A stretch of DNA of 64,000 bases from an uncultured Collinsella sp. (GCA_958413765.1 CATYVH010000003.1:62001-126000), one strand, 5' to 3'. Positions 1 through 7,882 are shown, numbered from the stretch's first letter. Numbers and translations: made by a program. The notes: generated by a model not told the origin, from the sequence alone.

Positions 1-440
1 AACAGGCCCATGAGCAGCACGATGGTCCAAGTGTTCTGGGTAAAGTTGACGACCGGCACGAGGGCGGTGCGTACCTTCATCATGGCATAACCGCTTTGAC
101 GCTGGGCGGCATGGCCCGCCTCGTGGCAGGCGACGGCAACGCTTGCGACCGACCCGCCAGAACGGTTGGCATCCGACAGATACAGGTTGTTGTCCTGCGG
201 GTTGTAATGATCAGTGAGCTCACCGGCGACGCCCTTGATACCCACGGCGTTGCAACCGTTGGCGTCGAGCATGCGGCGAGCGACCGTGGCACCCGTGTCG
301 CCGTCCGAGCGAACCTTGGACCAGGTCTTGTACGTCGAGTTGATATAGCTCTGCGCAGCAAGGCCAAGCACTGTACAAACAAGAACAACCAGCAGGTACA
401 GCGGGTCGATGCCAAAGCCGTAACCATAGTAATAGGGCAT
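1..440 (-). CDS. YugP-type neutral zinc metallopeptidase, partial (C-terminus outside window)
   Basis: Reading leftwards from an ATG at 440, 146 residues are visible before the window edge. An N-terminal membrane segment (about residues 13-30) is followed by a soluble domain with HEAGH at 106-110, the zinc-binding and catalytic motif, and then a second hydrophobic stretch at 135-146. This order matches the YugP/DUF457-like neutral zinc metallopeptidase family (Pfam Zn_peptidase_2), membrane proteases of about 220-230 aa. The start is supported by a GGAGG ribosome binding site about 8 nt upstream. The substrate is unknown. Roughly a third of the protein is missing because of the window boundary, so integrity cannot be judged. 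Confidence 0.85.
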   Translation of the reverse strand, partial: MPYYYGYGFGIDPLYLLVVLVCTVLGLAAQSYINSTYKTWSKVRSDGDTGATVARRMLDANGCNAVGIKGVAGELTDHYNPQDNNLYLSDANRSGGSVASVAVACHEAGHAAQRQSGYAMMKVRTALVPVVNFTQNTWTIVLLMGL

Positions 441-573
441 GCGAATTCCTCCGAATCGAGTTACACGTTGGAGGCATTCTACCCACTCGCCCAGCCAACG
501 AGACACCATCGATGTTTTGGCATTGCAACCCTAGAACGTTTGCATCGCTTGGTAAAACCGCGTAACTATATAA

Positions 574-1707
574 CTACAAAAGCTCGATTTTGCCGTCTTT
601 GACCGTAAGACCCATGTTGCCGGAAAGCAGATCGTCCAGGCGCGAACCCACGAGCTCAAAACGCCAGCCTTCGCGCAGGGGGCTTTGCTCAGGATGCTCG
701 ATGTAATCGGCCAGGTCATCGCGCGAGGCGATAACCGAGGTCGCAACGCCCGAGCGCTCGGCAACCAAGCGAATAAGCGCATACATAAGATCCGTCACGC
801 TCTCCAGCTCCGGCGAGATCTGGCGATGTCCGCGCACCATGAGCGGCAGGCGATCGTGCGGGCAGCTCGCGCCGCGCTTGATGGCCATGAGCGCGCCGTC
901 CACATCGCGCTCCCCCAGCTGGTCGGTGCCGCGGATGCTGCGGAACTCCTCAACGCGCACGGGATTGCGCTTAACGAGCGCCAGAAGCGTATCGTCGGAC
1001 ATGACCCACTTGCGTGGGATGTTGCGGCGCTCGGCGCGGTCCTCGCGCCAGGCGGCGAGCTCGCGCGCAATGCCCAGCTGATGGCGGCTGCACGAGTTAA
1101 TGCGCTTGACCTTGCGGAATGCCTCATGGCGGTCGGCGCGGTAGTGCGACTCGTCGGCCAGCGGGCGCAGCTCATCGAGCACCCAATCCACACGACCCAG
1201 CTCGCGTAGGCGGCTCATCATCTCGGTATAGGCAACGATCAGATACTTGACGTCATCGATTGCGTACTCAATCTGCTTATCGGTCAGCGGACGGCGCGAC
1301 CAATCGGTCAGTGACTCGGTCTTGGGCAATGAGACGCCGCAAAACGTCTGCACGAGCGCGCCGTAGGAAATCTGCTGGCGCTCGCCCAAAAAGGCGGCGG
1401 CCACCTGCGTGTCAAAAATGGGACGCGGCAGCACGCCCACGGTATGGAGCATAACCTCCATATCCTGTGAGCAGGCGTGGAAGACCTTGGTCACGCTCTC
1501 ATCGCCCATAAGCTCGGCGAGCGGCGACAGGTCGTCGATCACCAGAGGATCGACCGCGACGCTCTCGGCGGGGGTGGCAATCTGGACCAAGCACAGGCGC
1601 GGGTGGAACGTGCGCTCGCGCAAAAACTCGGTATCGACGGCAATCGCCTCGAACTCGCGGGCGCGCTGGCAAAAGTCGAGTAGAGCCTGATGTGTGGAAA
1701 TGTACAT
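574..1707 (-). CDS. rnd: Ribonuclease D
   Basis: 377 aa. This is a 3'-5' exoribonuclease that trims structured RNAs such as tRNA precursors. The DEDD-type exonuclease motifs are present: VDTEFL near the N-terminus (Exo I), FHACSQDMEVM (Exo II) and EYAIDDVKYL (Exo III, Tyr variant). They are followed by the helical HRDC region starting with RRNIPRKWVMSDD, where RNase D normally recognises RNA. Length matches the family. I chose the ATG at 1707 (MYISTHQ), where homology begins; a GTG at 1743 in the same frame would add 12 residues and neither start has a strong ribosome binding site. Transcribed divergently from the lipid kinase at 1806. Confidence 0.93.
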   Translation of the reverse strand: MYISTHQALLDFCQRAREFEAIAVDTEFLRERTFHPRLCLVQIATPAESVAVDPLVIDDLSPLAELMGDESVTKVFHACSQDMEVMLHTVGVLPRPIFDTQVAAAFLGERQQISYGALVQTFCGVSLPKTESLTDWSRRPLTDKQIEYAIDDVKYLIVAYTEMMSRLRELGRVDWVLDELRPLADESHYRADRHEAFRKVKRINSCSRHQLGIARELAAWREDRAERRNIPRKWVMSDDTLLALVKRNPVRVEEFRSIRGTDQLGERDVDGALMAIKRGASCPHDRLPLMVRGHRQISPELESVTDLMYALIRLVAERSGVATSVIASRDDLADYIEHPEQSPLREGWRFELVGSRLDDLLSGNMGLTVKDGKIELL

Positions 1708-1805
1708 ATCAACCCATCGAATAAGGTTAGGCCCGAAAAACACGGGTAGGATATCGGCATTGCCCTACAACTATACTCGGTTAGTCACAGAACGGGAACG
1801 TAAGT

Positions 1806-2723
1806 ATGCGCTGCCTTATCATCCACAACCCGGCATCGGGCCCCAGCTCAGATGAAATCTTCGCATTCACGCACGCCCTTGCACAGGGTGGCGACGAGGT
1901 CGTGATGCGTTTTATCGGCGATGGCATGGAACCCGAGGACGCCGTGGCAGACGTGCGCGAGTTTGATCGCGTGGTGATTTCGGGCGGCGACGGCACCGTC
2001 TCCAACGTGCTCGACCAAATGCGCGGATGCGGCGTCCCCACGCTCGTCTTCCCCTCCGGCACGGCCTGCCTGTTCTTCAACAACATCGGCAATGCCCCTG
2101 AGGCCGCGGCACTCGCCAAGGCCTGCCGCGTCGGCCGCACCGTCAAGGCGGATATGGGTGAGCTCTTTTGGCTCGACGAGAACGGCAACGAAAAGCGCCA
2201 CGGCTTTGTTATCATCGCCGGCTCGGGCTACGACGCCGAGATCATGATGAAGGCCGCCCCCACCAAAAACGATATCGGCGAGATCGCCTATTTCCTGTCG
2301 GCGCTCGCCACACCCAACCCCACGGTGGCGCACTTTACGATTGAGCATGACGGCATTGTCGAGGAGCTCGATGGCATCTGCTGCATGGCCGGCAACACCT
2401 CGGTCATCCAAAACGACATCAACCTGTTCCCCGATTGCCGCATGAACGACGGCATGGTCGACATCGCGGTCATCGAGCCCGTAAAAACCGTGCAGCTGCT
2501 CCCGACCGTGATCACCGCCGCACTCGACCCCGCCGGCAAGGTGCTCGGCCGTCCGCAGTTCAAGATCATCCAGACCAAAGAAGCCAAGATCACCTGCACC
2601 CCGTCGCTGGGCATGCAGTTCGATGGCGAAATCATCTCCAGCAACTCGGGCGTCTTTGGAGCCCGCGCGCTTCCGCAATGCCTCGACCTCATCGTCGACG
2701 AATTCTCCCCACTCGGAAAATAG
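1806..2723 (+). CDS. Diacylglycerol kinase family lipid kinase (YegS/DgkB type)
   Basis: 305 aa cytosolic or membrane-peripheral lipid kinase. The N-terminus MRCLIIHNPASG and the nucleotide-binding GGDGTVSNV (about residues 60-68), followed by LVFPSGTACLF, are the hallmarks of the DAGK catalytic domain (Pfam PF00781). The C-terminal beta-sandwich region (about 140-290) fits the YegS/DgkB shape. It probably phosphorylates diacylglycerol or a related lipid during membrane phospholipid recycling; the exact lipid cannot be read from sequence. A weak GGGAA precedes the ATG. A 30-codon membrane peptide follows 9 bp after the stop with a strong ribosome binding site, so the two are likely co-transcribed up to the terminator at 2861-2904. 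Confidence 0.9.
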   Translation: MRCLIIHNPASGPSSDEIFAFTHALAQGGDEVVMRFIGDGMEPEDAVADVREFDRVVISGGDGTVSNVLDQMRGCGVPTLVFPSGTACLFFNNIGNAPEAAALAKACRVGRTVKADMGELFWLDENGNEKRHGFVIIAGSGYDAEIMMKAAPTKNDIGEIAYFLSALATPNPTVAHFTIEHDGIVEELDGICCMAGNTSVIQNDINLFPDCRMNDGMVDIAVIEPVKTVQLLPTVITAALDPAGKVLGRPQFKIIQTKEAKITCTPSLGMQFDGEIISSNSGVFGARALPQCLDLIVDEFSPLGK

Positions 2724-2732
2724 GAGGACCCA

Positions 2733-2825
2733 ATGAACGACAATCCCCTGCTCGGCTTTATCGTCATCGTTCTGGCCATGCTCATCGGCTATGCGATTAA
2801 CGTGATCCACCGCCGGAAGAAGTAA
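2733..2825 (+). CDS. 30-aa single-pass membrane peptide
   Basis: A short reading frame of 31 codons including TAA starts 9 bp after the lipid kinase stop and is preceded by AGGAGG at 2722-2727, ideally spaced from the ATG. The peptide has a short polar N-terminus (MNDNP), a hydrophobic core of about 18 residues (LLGFIVIVLAMLIGYAI) and a positively charged C-terminus ending HRRKK, so it should insert with N-out/C-in topology. A terminator follows at once. The tight spacing, strong ribosome binding site and clean membrane-protein architecture make it likely to be real. Function unknown; it could tether or regulate the neighbouring kinase, but that is only inference from adjacency. Confidence 0.65.
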   Translation: MNDNPLLGFIVIVLAMLIGYAINVIHRRKK

Positions 2826-2860
2826 TTCCACATTGGTATGATATTCATCCAATTATCGTC

Positions 2861-2904
2861 TCCCCCGTTGTTTATGCATTTGCCAAACAGCGGGGGATTT
2901 TTCT
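2861..2904 (+). terminator. Intrinsic terminator after lipid kinase operon
   Basis: The arms CCCCCGTTGTTT and AAACAGCGGGGG pair over 12 positions with one G-U, followed by a run of T at 2897-2904. Confidence 0.85.
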
Positions 2905-3133
2905 TTGCGCCCCGTGCAAGGCGCTTTATTCAGATACAGTAATTGCAGGGTGTCTTTATTTAAGTAAAGCTACATAATGAGTATTCTTATCCGCTCATCG
3001 CATATTTTAGGACGCTCATCGAGTATTTCATCAAATTTAATGAATACTTCTTAGACTTCCGATAGGCTAATAGATGTATTTATTAGCTGAAATCCTGCAC
3101 GGTTCCGCAGGGTTTCAACGGTTGGGAGGGATT
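2905..3133 (+). promoter_or_regulatory. AT-rich upstream region of the C69 dipeptidase with spaced repeats
   Basis: This stretch is clearly more AT-rich than its surroundings and carries no convincing gene. A 9-bp direct repeat CGCTCATCG occurs at 2992-3000 and 3013-3021, with 21 bp between starts (two helical turns). GAGTATTC near 2979 and GAATACTT near 3041 form an inverted pair around them. This suggests a regulator-bound promoter for the dipeptidase. I could not pick a clear -35/-10 pair. Confidence 0.4.
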
Positions 3134-4936
3134 ATGAGGTTTACTCATCCTGTCAACACGCTCAAAAAGCTCGGCTGCGGCCTTGCGTTTGGAGCAGCGG
3201 CCATCATGGCCATGCCGACTTCGGCGCTGGCCTGCACCCAGATCTACATGGGCAGCAAGCTCACGGCAGACGGCAACACGTACTACGGCCGTTCCGAGGA
3301 CTTCGGTCCACGCTATGTCAAGCACTTTGGCATTGAGCCCGCACACAAGGACGGCAACGAGTACACCTCGGTCGAGTCCGGTTTTGAGTACAGGTCCAAG
3401 GGCGCAACCTACCGCTACACCTTCGTTCGCGACAACCCCTCGCAGTGGGAAGATCGCTACGACGCATATTCCGAGGCCGGCATTAACGAAAAGGGCGTTT
3501 CCTGCTCTGCCACGCTGAGCACCTCCTATAACGAGAAGGCCGAAGAGGCCGATCCCGTCACCGAGGAGACCGGCATCGGCGAGTACAACTACGCCAGCGT
3601 CATTCTGGGCGAGAGCGCCACGGCCCGCGAGGGTGTCGAGCTCCTCGGCAGCCTGATCGACGAGCAGGGCGTCTGCTCCAACGACCAGATCATCATCGCC
3701 GACAGCACCGAGACCTGGCTGTTCGCCGCGCTTTCCGGCCATCAGTGGATTGCCATGAAGCTCGCCGACGACATCGCCTCGCTCAACCCCAACATCGGCA
3801 ACCTCACCTATGACGTCGACCTCGACGACACCGAGAACTGCCTCCACTCCGAGGGCATCGAGTCCATGCCTAAGGAGAAAGGCTTTGCCGAGTACACCGA
3901 CGGCAAGTTCGACGTCGCCAAGACCTACGGCGAGGAGATTAGCGAGGCCGGTATGCACCAGTGGTCGCGCTATGTCCAGGGACGCGATTACTTCATGGCT
4001 CCGCTTGCCGAAGGCACCGACTACGAGATCGTCAAGGACGAGGGCGAAGAGGCTCGCGCCACGACCGGCGCCCTGGTCCACGAGATGCAGCCGCTGTTCT
4101 TCCAGCCCGGCAAGTCCGACTGGAACACCTTTGAGATGATCCGCAGCTTTGCCACTCGTGGCGAGAATGTCGCCGGCCTCAACGCCAACACCGACGGTGC
4201 CTATGCCATCGGCTCCAACCGCAACACCGAGATCCACACCTTCCAGATCCGTCAGGGCATGGACCCCGAGATCGCGACCATCCAGTGGGAGATGCTCTCC
4301 AACGCCGAGTTCTCCGTCGCTATTCCCTTCTACTCCGCACTGCTCACCGAGGTCAGCCCCTACTTCAGCGATCAGGATGTCTCCTTCGATCACTGTGAAG
4401 AGGAAGACGTCGTGAACAACGAGGAGCCCAAGAACTCCATCAATTACGTCCTCATGGACATCAACACGCTCGCCGAGGAGAACCGCGACAACTGCGCCAC
4501 CGGCGTCCGCGCCTATCTCGACGCTCTGCAGAAGGAGCTCATCGAGCAGAACCTGACCGTCGACGAGGCCATGCAGGCTGCCGAGGGCACCGAGGCCCGC
4601 ACCGCCCTGGCCAACAAGGCCGGCAAGGCTGCAACCAAGAACACCTATGTTAAGTGCAAGGCCATGCTCGAGGAGATGCGCGACTACCTCCAGGAGGGCG
4701 ATTTCTCCGAGGAGTTCGTCCCGAGTGACTACGATGCTGACAACGACTGCCTGGTCGAGTCCATCACCTACGCCGACGAGGCCCTTTCCGATGAGGACGT
4801 GGCCGAGCCCGAGGCCGAAGAGGAAGAGGTCACCGAGGAGAAGTCCGAGGGCAACAACATGGCCGCCATGGCCGTTGGCGCCGTCGTCATCATCGGTGTC
4901 TGCGCCTACGTGATCTATCGTCGCAAGAAGGCCTAA
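3134..4936 (+). CDS. Secreted, membrane-anchored C69 family dipeptidase
   Basis: 600 aa. The N-terminus is a Sec signal peptide ending ALA, immediately followed by Cys34 (CTQIYMGS). In family C69 (PepD/dipeptidase A, Ntn-hydrolase fold; Pfam PF03577) the catalytic cysteine must be N-terminal, so signal cleavage itself would expose the nucleophile. The motif YYGRSEDFG follows as in family members. The main catalytic region runs to about residue 470. A Glu-rich spacer (EAEEEEVTEE) leads to a C-terminal membrane helix and RRKK, anchoring the enzyme on the outer face of the membrane. Start chosen at the ATG preceded by GGGAGGG; an in-frame upstream start at 3074 lacks this. Likely role: extracellular peptide degradation for amino acid supply. 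Confidence 0.88.
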   Translation: MRFTHPVNTLKKLGCGLAFGAAAIMAMPTSALACTQIYMGSKLTADGNTYYGRSEDFGPRYVKHFGIEPAHKDGNEYTSVESGFEYRSKGATYRYTFVRDNPSQWEDRYDAYSEAGINEKGVSCSATLSTSYNEKAEEADPVTEETGIGEYNYASVILGESATAREGVELLGSLIDEQGVCSNDQIIIADSTETWLFAALSGHQWIAMKLADDIASLNPNIGNLTYDVDLDDTENCLHSEGIESMPKEKGFAEYTDGKFDVAKTYGEEISEAGMHQWSRYVQGRDYFMAPLAEGTDYEIVKDEGEEARATTGALVHEMQPLFFQPGKSDWNTFEMIRSFATRGENVAGLNANTDGAYAIGSNRNTEIHTFQIRQGMDPEIATIQWEMLSNAEFSVAIPFYSALLTEVSPYFSDQDVSFDHCEEEDVVNNEEPKNSINYVLMDINTLAEENRDNCATGVRAYLDALQKELIEQNLTVDEAMQAAEGTEARTALANKAGKAATKNTYVKCKAMLEEMRDYLQEGDFSEEFVPSDYDADNDCLVESITYADEALSDEDVAEPEAEEEEVTEEKSEGNNMAAMAVGAVVIIGVCAYVIYRRKKA

Positions 4937-5023
4937 GGCCCTCATGTCTTAGCTGAGCGGACAAGGCAGCCATGGCAGCCTCGCCCGCTTAGCCCGCTCT
5001 TTTGACCGACGGGAAACCCGCCT

Positions 5024-5046
5024 GAAATCTTTTTAAAAAAGATTTC
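5024..5046 (+). promoter_or_regulatory. Perfect AT-rich palindrome upstream of the trp leader
   Basis: GAAATCTTTTT (5024-5034) and AAAAAGATTTC (5036-5046) form a perfect 11-bp inverted repeat around one base. It lies about 22 bp upstream of the putative -10 at 5068. It may be an operator for a repressor of the Trp transporter, or the terminator of the dipeptidase gene; a T-run follows neither arm clearly. Confidence 0.4.
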
Positions 5047-5073
5047 CCCGCACACACTTCGCTGTGCTATAGT
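5043..5073 (+). promoter_or_regulatory. Putative promoter of the trp leader/ECF transporter
   Basis: TATAGT at 5068-5073 is a good -10. The -35 (TTTCCC at 5043-5048, spacer 19) is weak. Transcription from here would leave about 50 nt before the leader-peptide start. Confidence 0.4.
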
Positions 5074-5131
5074 GCAGCGCAACAGCAATCAGGTGCTACC
5101 GCGCCACGGCATCACGAAAGGAGCCACCAAC

Positions 5132-5200
5132 ATGAAGAACACGATGAAGTCTCTCAACAACTGGTGGTGGCGTGATGCGAATACGATCGGTCGACAGTGA
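5132..5200 (+). CDS. trpL: Trp leader peptide (22 aa, three consecutive Trp codons)
   Basis: Start ATG at 5132 is preceded by AAAGGAG at 5117-5123 with 8 nt spacing. The peptide begins MKNTMKSLNN, continues WWWRDANTIGRQ and stops at TGA 5198-5200. Three tandem TGG codons (5162-5170) in so short an ORF are diagnostic of ribosome-mediated attenuation: trpL peptides of enterobacteria and of actinobacteria carry WW or WWW. Here the controlled genes are not biosynthetic but a TrpP-type transporter, which begins 144 bp later. When charged Trp-tRNA is scarce, ribosomes should stall on these codons and alter folding of the RNA downstream. Confidence 0.85.
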   Translation: MKNTMKSLNNWWWRDANTIGRQ

Positions 5201-5238
5201 GTCCCTCACGCCTGTTTTTGCGCTCTAGGTGATTGGAA
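5169..5238 (+). promoter_or_regulatory. Attenuator stems of the trp leader
   Basis: GGCGTGA at 5169-5175, overlapping the last Trp codon and the Arg codon, is exactly complementary to TCACGCC at 5206-5212 just after the leader stop: this is the expected 1:2 pairing masked by a ribosome stalled on the Trp codons. Freed, GCCT at 5210-5213 can pair with AGGC at 5238-5241, which overlaps the 5' arm of the terminator. That alternative is short, so the antiterminator is suggested rather than shown. Confidence 0.6.
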
Positions 5239-5267
5239 GGCCTCCGGTTTCGACCGGGGGCCTTTTT
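5239..5267 (+). terminator. Attenuator terminator of the trp leader
   Basis: GGCCTCCGGT (5239-5248) and ACCGGGGGCC (5253-5262) pair over 10 bp with one G-U around a TTCG tetraloop, followed by five T. It lies between the leader peptide and trpP, as an attenuator should. Confidence 0.9.
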
Positions 5268-5344
5268 CTATCTCGAGCCCGATCGCATTCGCATCACGCG
5301 CCTCCGCTTTTCTCTTGCAATCCCCTTCCGAAAGGATTTTCACC

Positions 5345-5917
5345 ATGTCTCAGAACACCACCGCCACCCAGCCCCGCACCGTCCATACCGCCGATCGCGG
5401 CAAACTCGATGTCCGCGCCCTCGTCCTGCTCGCCATCCTGCTCGCCGCCGGCTTCATCCTCAACTTCACCGTCGGCAAGGCAATCTCGGGCATCTCGGGC
5501 GGCATGATCAGCCCCGAGTTCATCATCTCGGCCTTCTGCCTCACCATCCTGGTCGTTCGCCCCAACATCGGCCAGGCGCTCGTCATTGGCCTCATCTCGG
5601 CTGCTGTGATCCAGATCACCACCACTTCGCCGTTCGTCGATTTTGCCGCCGAGGGCATCGCCGCCATGCTCATGGCCGGCATCGTCAACGCCGCCGGCAA
5701 GAACGGTCAGGTCAAGCCCGCCATCGCCATTGTCGCAACCTTCCTGACCACCTTTGTCTCCGGCGCCATCTTCATGGTCATCAAGATGGCCATGCTCGGC
5801 GTGGTCGGCGAGCTCGCCGCCGCCATGTTGCCCGTCGTCGCCATGACCGCCGTCTTTAACGCCATTCTGGTCGGCGCCCTCTACCTGCCCATTCAGAAGG
5901 CCCTTAGGCTCAACTAA
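5345..5917 (+). CDS. trpP: Tryptophan transporter substrate-binding (S) component, TrpP family
   Basis: 190 aa with about five hydrophobic segments after a polar N-terminus. The pattern LVLLAILLAAGFILNF, the GGMISPEFIISAF and the LVIGLISAAVIQITTTSPF segments resemble Bacillus TrpP and other ECF-type S components (Pfam TrpP, PF17099). The following genes encode the two ATPases and the T protein of an ECF transporter, making this the S component. The Trp-codon leader immediately upstream supports tryptophan as substrate. The start ATG has GAAAGGA 8-9 nt upstream; an in-frame earlier codon at 5315 does not. The S component is separated from the ATPase gene by two palindromes rather than being closely coupled. 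Confidence 0.85.
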   Translation: MSQNTTATQPRTVHTADRGKLDVRALVLLAILLAAGFILNFTVGKAISGISGGMISPEFIISAFCLTILVVRPNIGQALVIGLISAAVIQITTTSPFVDFAAEGIAAMLMAGIVNAAGKNGQVKPAIAIVATFLTTFVSGAIFMVIKMAMLGVVGELAAAMLPVVAMTAVFNAILVGALYLPIQKALRLN

Positions 5918-5923
5918 CCCACT

Positions 5924-6024
5924 CGGCTTTACGAGCCACCCCATCTTGGCGTTCATTCGTCGCTCGCGTACCCAAGTACGCTTCGCTCCTCTTTCGCGCC
6001 AACCTGGGGCACCTCGTAAAGCCG
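5924..6024 (+). repeat. 101-nt imperfect palindrome between trpP and ecfA
   Basis: Outer arms CGGCTTTACGAG (5924-5935) and CTCGTAAAGCCG (6013-6024) match perfectly over 12 bp. Inside them CCCCA/TGGGG and TTGGCG/CGCCAA continue the stem with small bulges. The centre holds GCGTAC-ccaa-GTACGC. As RNA this would be one long hairpin. No T-run follows, so it is not a standard terminator. It may be a processing or mRNA-stability element between S and A genes, or a copy of a dispersed palindrome. Confidence 0.75.
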
Positions 6025-6068
6025 TCTCCGCGCTCCACCAACACAAGACTGTCCCAAATAACTAGCTT

Positions 6069-6112
6069 TTGGGGACGTTCTTAAACGACTGGTCATGTAA
6101 AAACGTCCCCAA
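6069..6112 (+). repeat. 11-bp perfect inverted repeat upstream of ecfA (GGGGACGTT type)
   Basis: TTGGGGACGTT (6069-6079) and AACGTCCCCAA (6102-6112) are perfect inverted arms with a 22-nt centre, ending about 18 bp before the ecfA start. The GGGGAC core recalls the GGGACAGG elements found elsewhere in the window. Confidence 0.7.
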
Positions 6113-6130
6113 TGACTATGAAAGGTATCC

Positions 6131-7882
6131 ATGGAAACGATCATCAACGTCGACGATGTCTCGTTCTCCTATGGCACGCAGACCGAGCAGGCGCTCAGCC
6201 ACATCTCGCTCAGCGTGAACAAGGGAGATTTCATCGGCATCATCGGGCCCTCGGGCGCCGGCAAGTCCACGCTTGCCGCCTGCCTGTCGGGTGCCGTGCC
6301 CCACCACTACACCGGCACGTTCTTTGGGTCCGTCATGGTTGACGGCCACAACACCTGCGAAGCCTCGCTCACCGACGTGTCGCAAATCGTCGGCAGCGTG
6401 CTGCAGGATATCGACACGCAGATGGTCGCCTCGGTCGTCGAGGACGAGATGCTCTTTGGCCTCGAGAACTTTGGCATTCCCCACGACCAGATCGAGCAGC
6501 GCGTGAGCGAAACGCTCGAGACCGTCGGCATCAGCGACCTGCGCGACCGCGAGATCGCCACCCTCTCGGGCGGACAGAAGCAAAAGGTAGCCATCGCAGC
6601 CATCCTCGCCATGCGTCCGCGCGTCTTGGTTCTCGACGAGCCCACCGCGGCACTCGACCCCGCCAGCTCCACGTTGGTCTTCGAGACGCTGCGTGAGGCA
6701 AACCGCGCACTTGGAATCACCATCGTCGTCGTTGAGCAAAAGGTCGCCCTGCTCTCGGAGTACTGCAACCGCGTGCTCGTGCTCAACCATGGCGAAATCG
6801 CGCTGCAGGGCGAGCCACACGAGGTCTTCGCGCATACCGACGAGCTCCGTGCCATCGGCGTCGACTGCCCTCGCGTCACGCGTATCTTCAATAGCCTCGA
6901 GGCCGATGGCCTGGTAAGCGGTACCCCTTGCTTGGATGTCGATGAGGCCGAGCTCCTGATTTCGGGCATCGTCGACCCCGCACGCGCGGCCAGCGAAGCC
7001 CAGGCGCCCGCCGGCTCCCCGCATGCACCGTCGTTGCGCCCTCATGCCAAGGACGCCGAGCCCGTGCTCACCTTCGATCACGTTGAGTTTGCCTATCCCA
7101 ATGGCGGCGCCGCCGTACACGACCTTAACCTGACCCTCTATCCCGGCGAGCTCGTGGGCATCGTCGGCCAAAACGGTGCCGGCAAGACCACGCTCACCAA
7201 GCTGCTCACGGGCCTGCTTAAGCCCGCCTCGGGCAGCGTGCGCGTTACGGGGCTGGATACCGCAGCCGTTCCTACGAGCCGCATCGCCCGCGAAGTCGCA
7301 ACCCTCTTCCAAAACCCCGACCGCCAGATCTGCAAGGATACCGTACTCGACGAGGTCGCTTTTGGCCTGGAGCTTGCCGGCATCGACCGTGCCGAGGCTC
7401 TGCGCCGTGCTCAACTTGTTATCGACCGCTTTGGCCTGCCTGCCGATGAGGCACCTTTCTCACTTTCGCGCGGCCAGCGACAAATGGTGGCGCTTGCCTC
7501 CGTCGTAGTGGTTGAGCCCAAGATCGTCGTGCTCGACGAGCCCACGAGCGGCCTTGATTACCGCGAGTGCATGACCGTCATGGAAACGGTGCGCACCATG
7601 GCCGAGCGCGGCTGCGCCGTTATCATGGTCTGCCACGATATGGAAGTTGTTTCCGACTTTGCCGAGCGTATCGTAGTAATGGCCGACGGTCGCATCCTCG
7701 ACCGCGGCCGCACGCACGAGCTATTCTCGAACATCGATCTCATGCGGCGTGCCTACGTGGAGCCTCCCCAGGTTATTGAACTCTCGCGCCGTCTGGCATC
7801 TTCCGTCTCGCCCGCTTTTGCGCAGGTGAGCGAGGTCACCGATGTCGTTCGCATTACCAAGGAGATGGTCCGCCGTGGTTAA
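6131..7882 (+). CDS. ecfA: ECF transporter energizing ATPase, fused A and A' domains
   Basis: 583 aa with two complete ABC domains in one chain. Domain 1: Walker A GPSGAGKST (about 39-47), signature LSGGQKQK (about 151), Walker B VLVLDEPTAALDP. Domain 2 starts near residue 310: Walker A GQNGAGKTT, Walker B IVVLDEPTSGLD; its signature reads LSRGQRQM, with Arg in place of the first Gly. ECF systems usually have separate EcfA1 and EcfA2, and fused versions occur in actinobacteria and clostridia. It powers the TrpP S component with EcfT, whose gene overlaps this stop by 8 bp. Because S components can share an ECF module, other vitamins or amino acids may use it too. Confidence 0.93.
   Translation: METIINVDDVSFSYGTQTEQALSHISLSVNKGDFIGIIGPSGAGKSTLAACLSGAVPHHYTGTFFGSVMVDGHNTCEASLTDVSQIVGSVLQDIDTQMVASVVEDEMLFGLENFGIPHDQIEQRVSETLETVGISDLRDREIATLSGGQKQKVAIAAILAMRPRVLVLDEPTAALDPASSTLVFETLREANRALGITIVVVEQKVALLSEYCNRVLVLNHGEIALQGEPHEVFAHTDELRAIGVDCPRVTRIFNSLEADGLVSGTPCLDVDEAELLISGIVDPARAASEAQAPAGSPHAPSLRPHAKDAEPVLTFDHVEFAYPNGGAAVHDLNLTLYPGELVGIVGQNGAGKTTLTKLLTGLLKPASGSVRVTGLDTAAVPTSRIAREVATLFQNPDRQICKDTVLDEVAFGLELAGIDRAEALRRAQLVIDRFGLPADEAPFSLSRGQRQMVALASVVVVEPKIVVLDEPTSGLDYRECMTVMETVRTMAERGCAVIMVCHDMEVVSDFAERIVVMADGRILDRGRTHELFSNIDLMRRAYVEPPQVIELSRRLASSVSPAFAQVSEVTDVVRITKEMVRRG

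Noticed and set aside
3083..4945. 620-codon open frame on the minus strand opposite the dipeptidase
   Set aside because: It mirrors the real gene in a frame kept open by GC-rich codon bias; the plus strand has a signal peptide and C69 motifs, the minus product has no recognisable domain.
5101..5344. T-box riboswitch for the Trp transporter
   Set aside because: No T-box consensus (AGGGTGGNACCGCG) is present; the Trp codons and terminator fit peptide attenuation instead.
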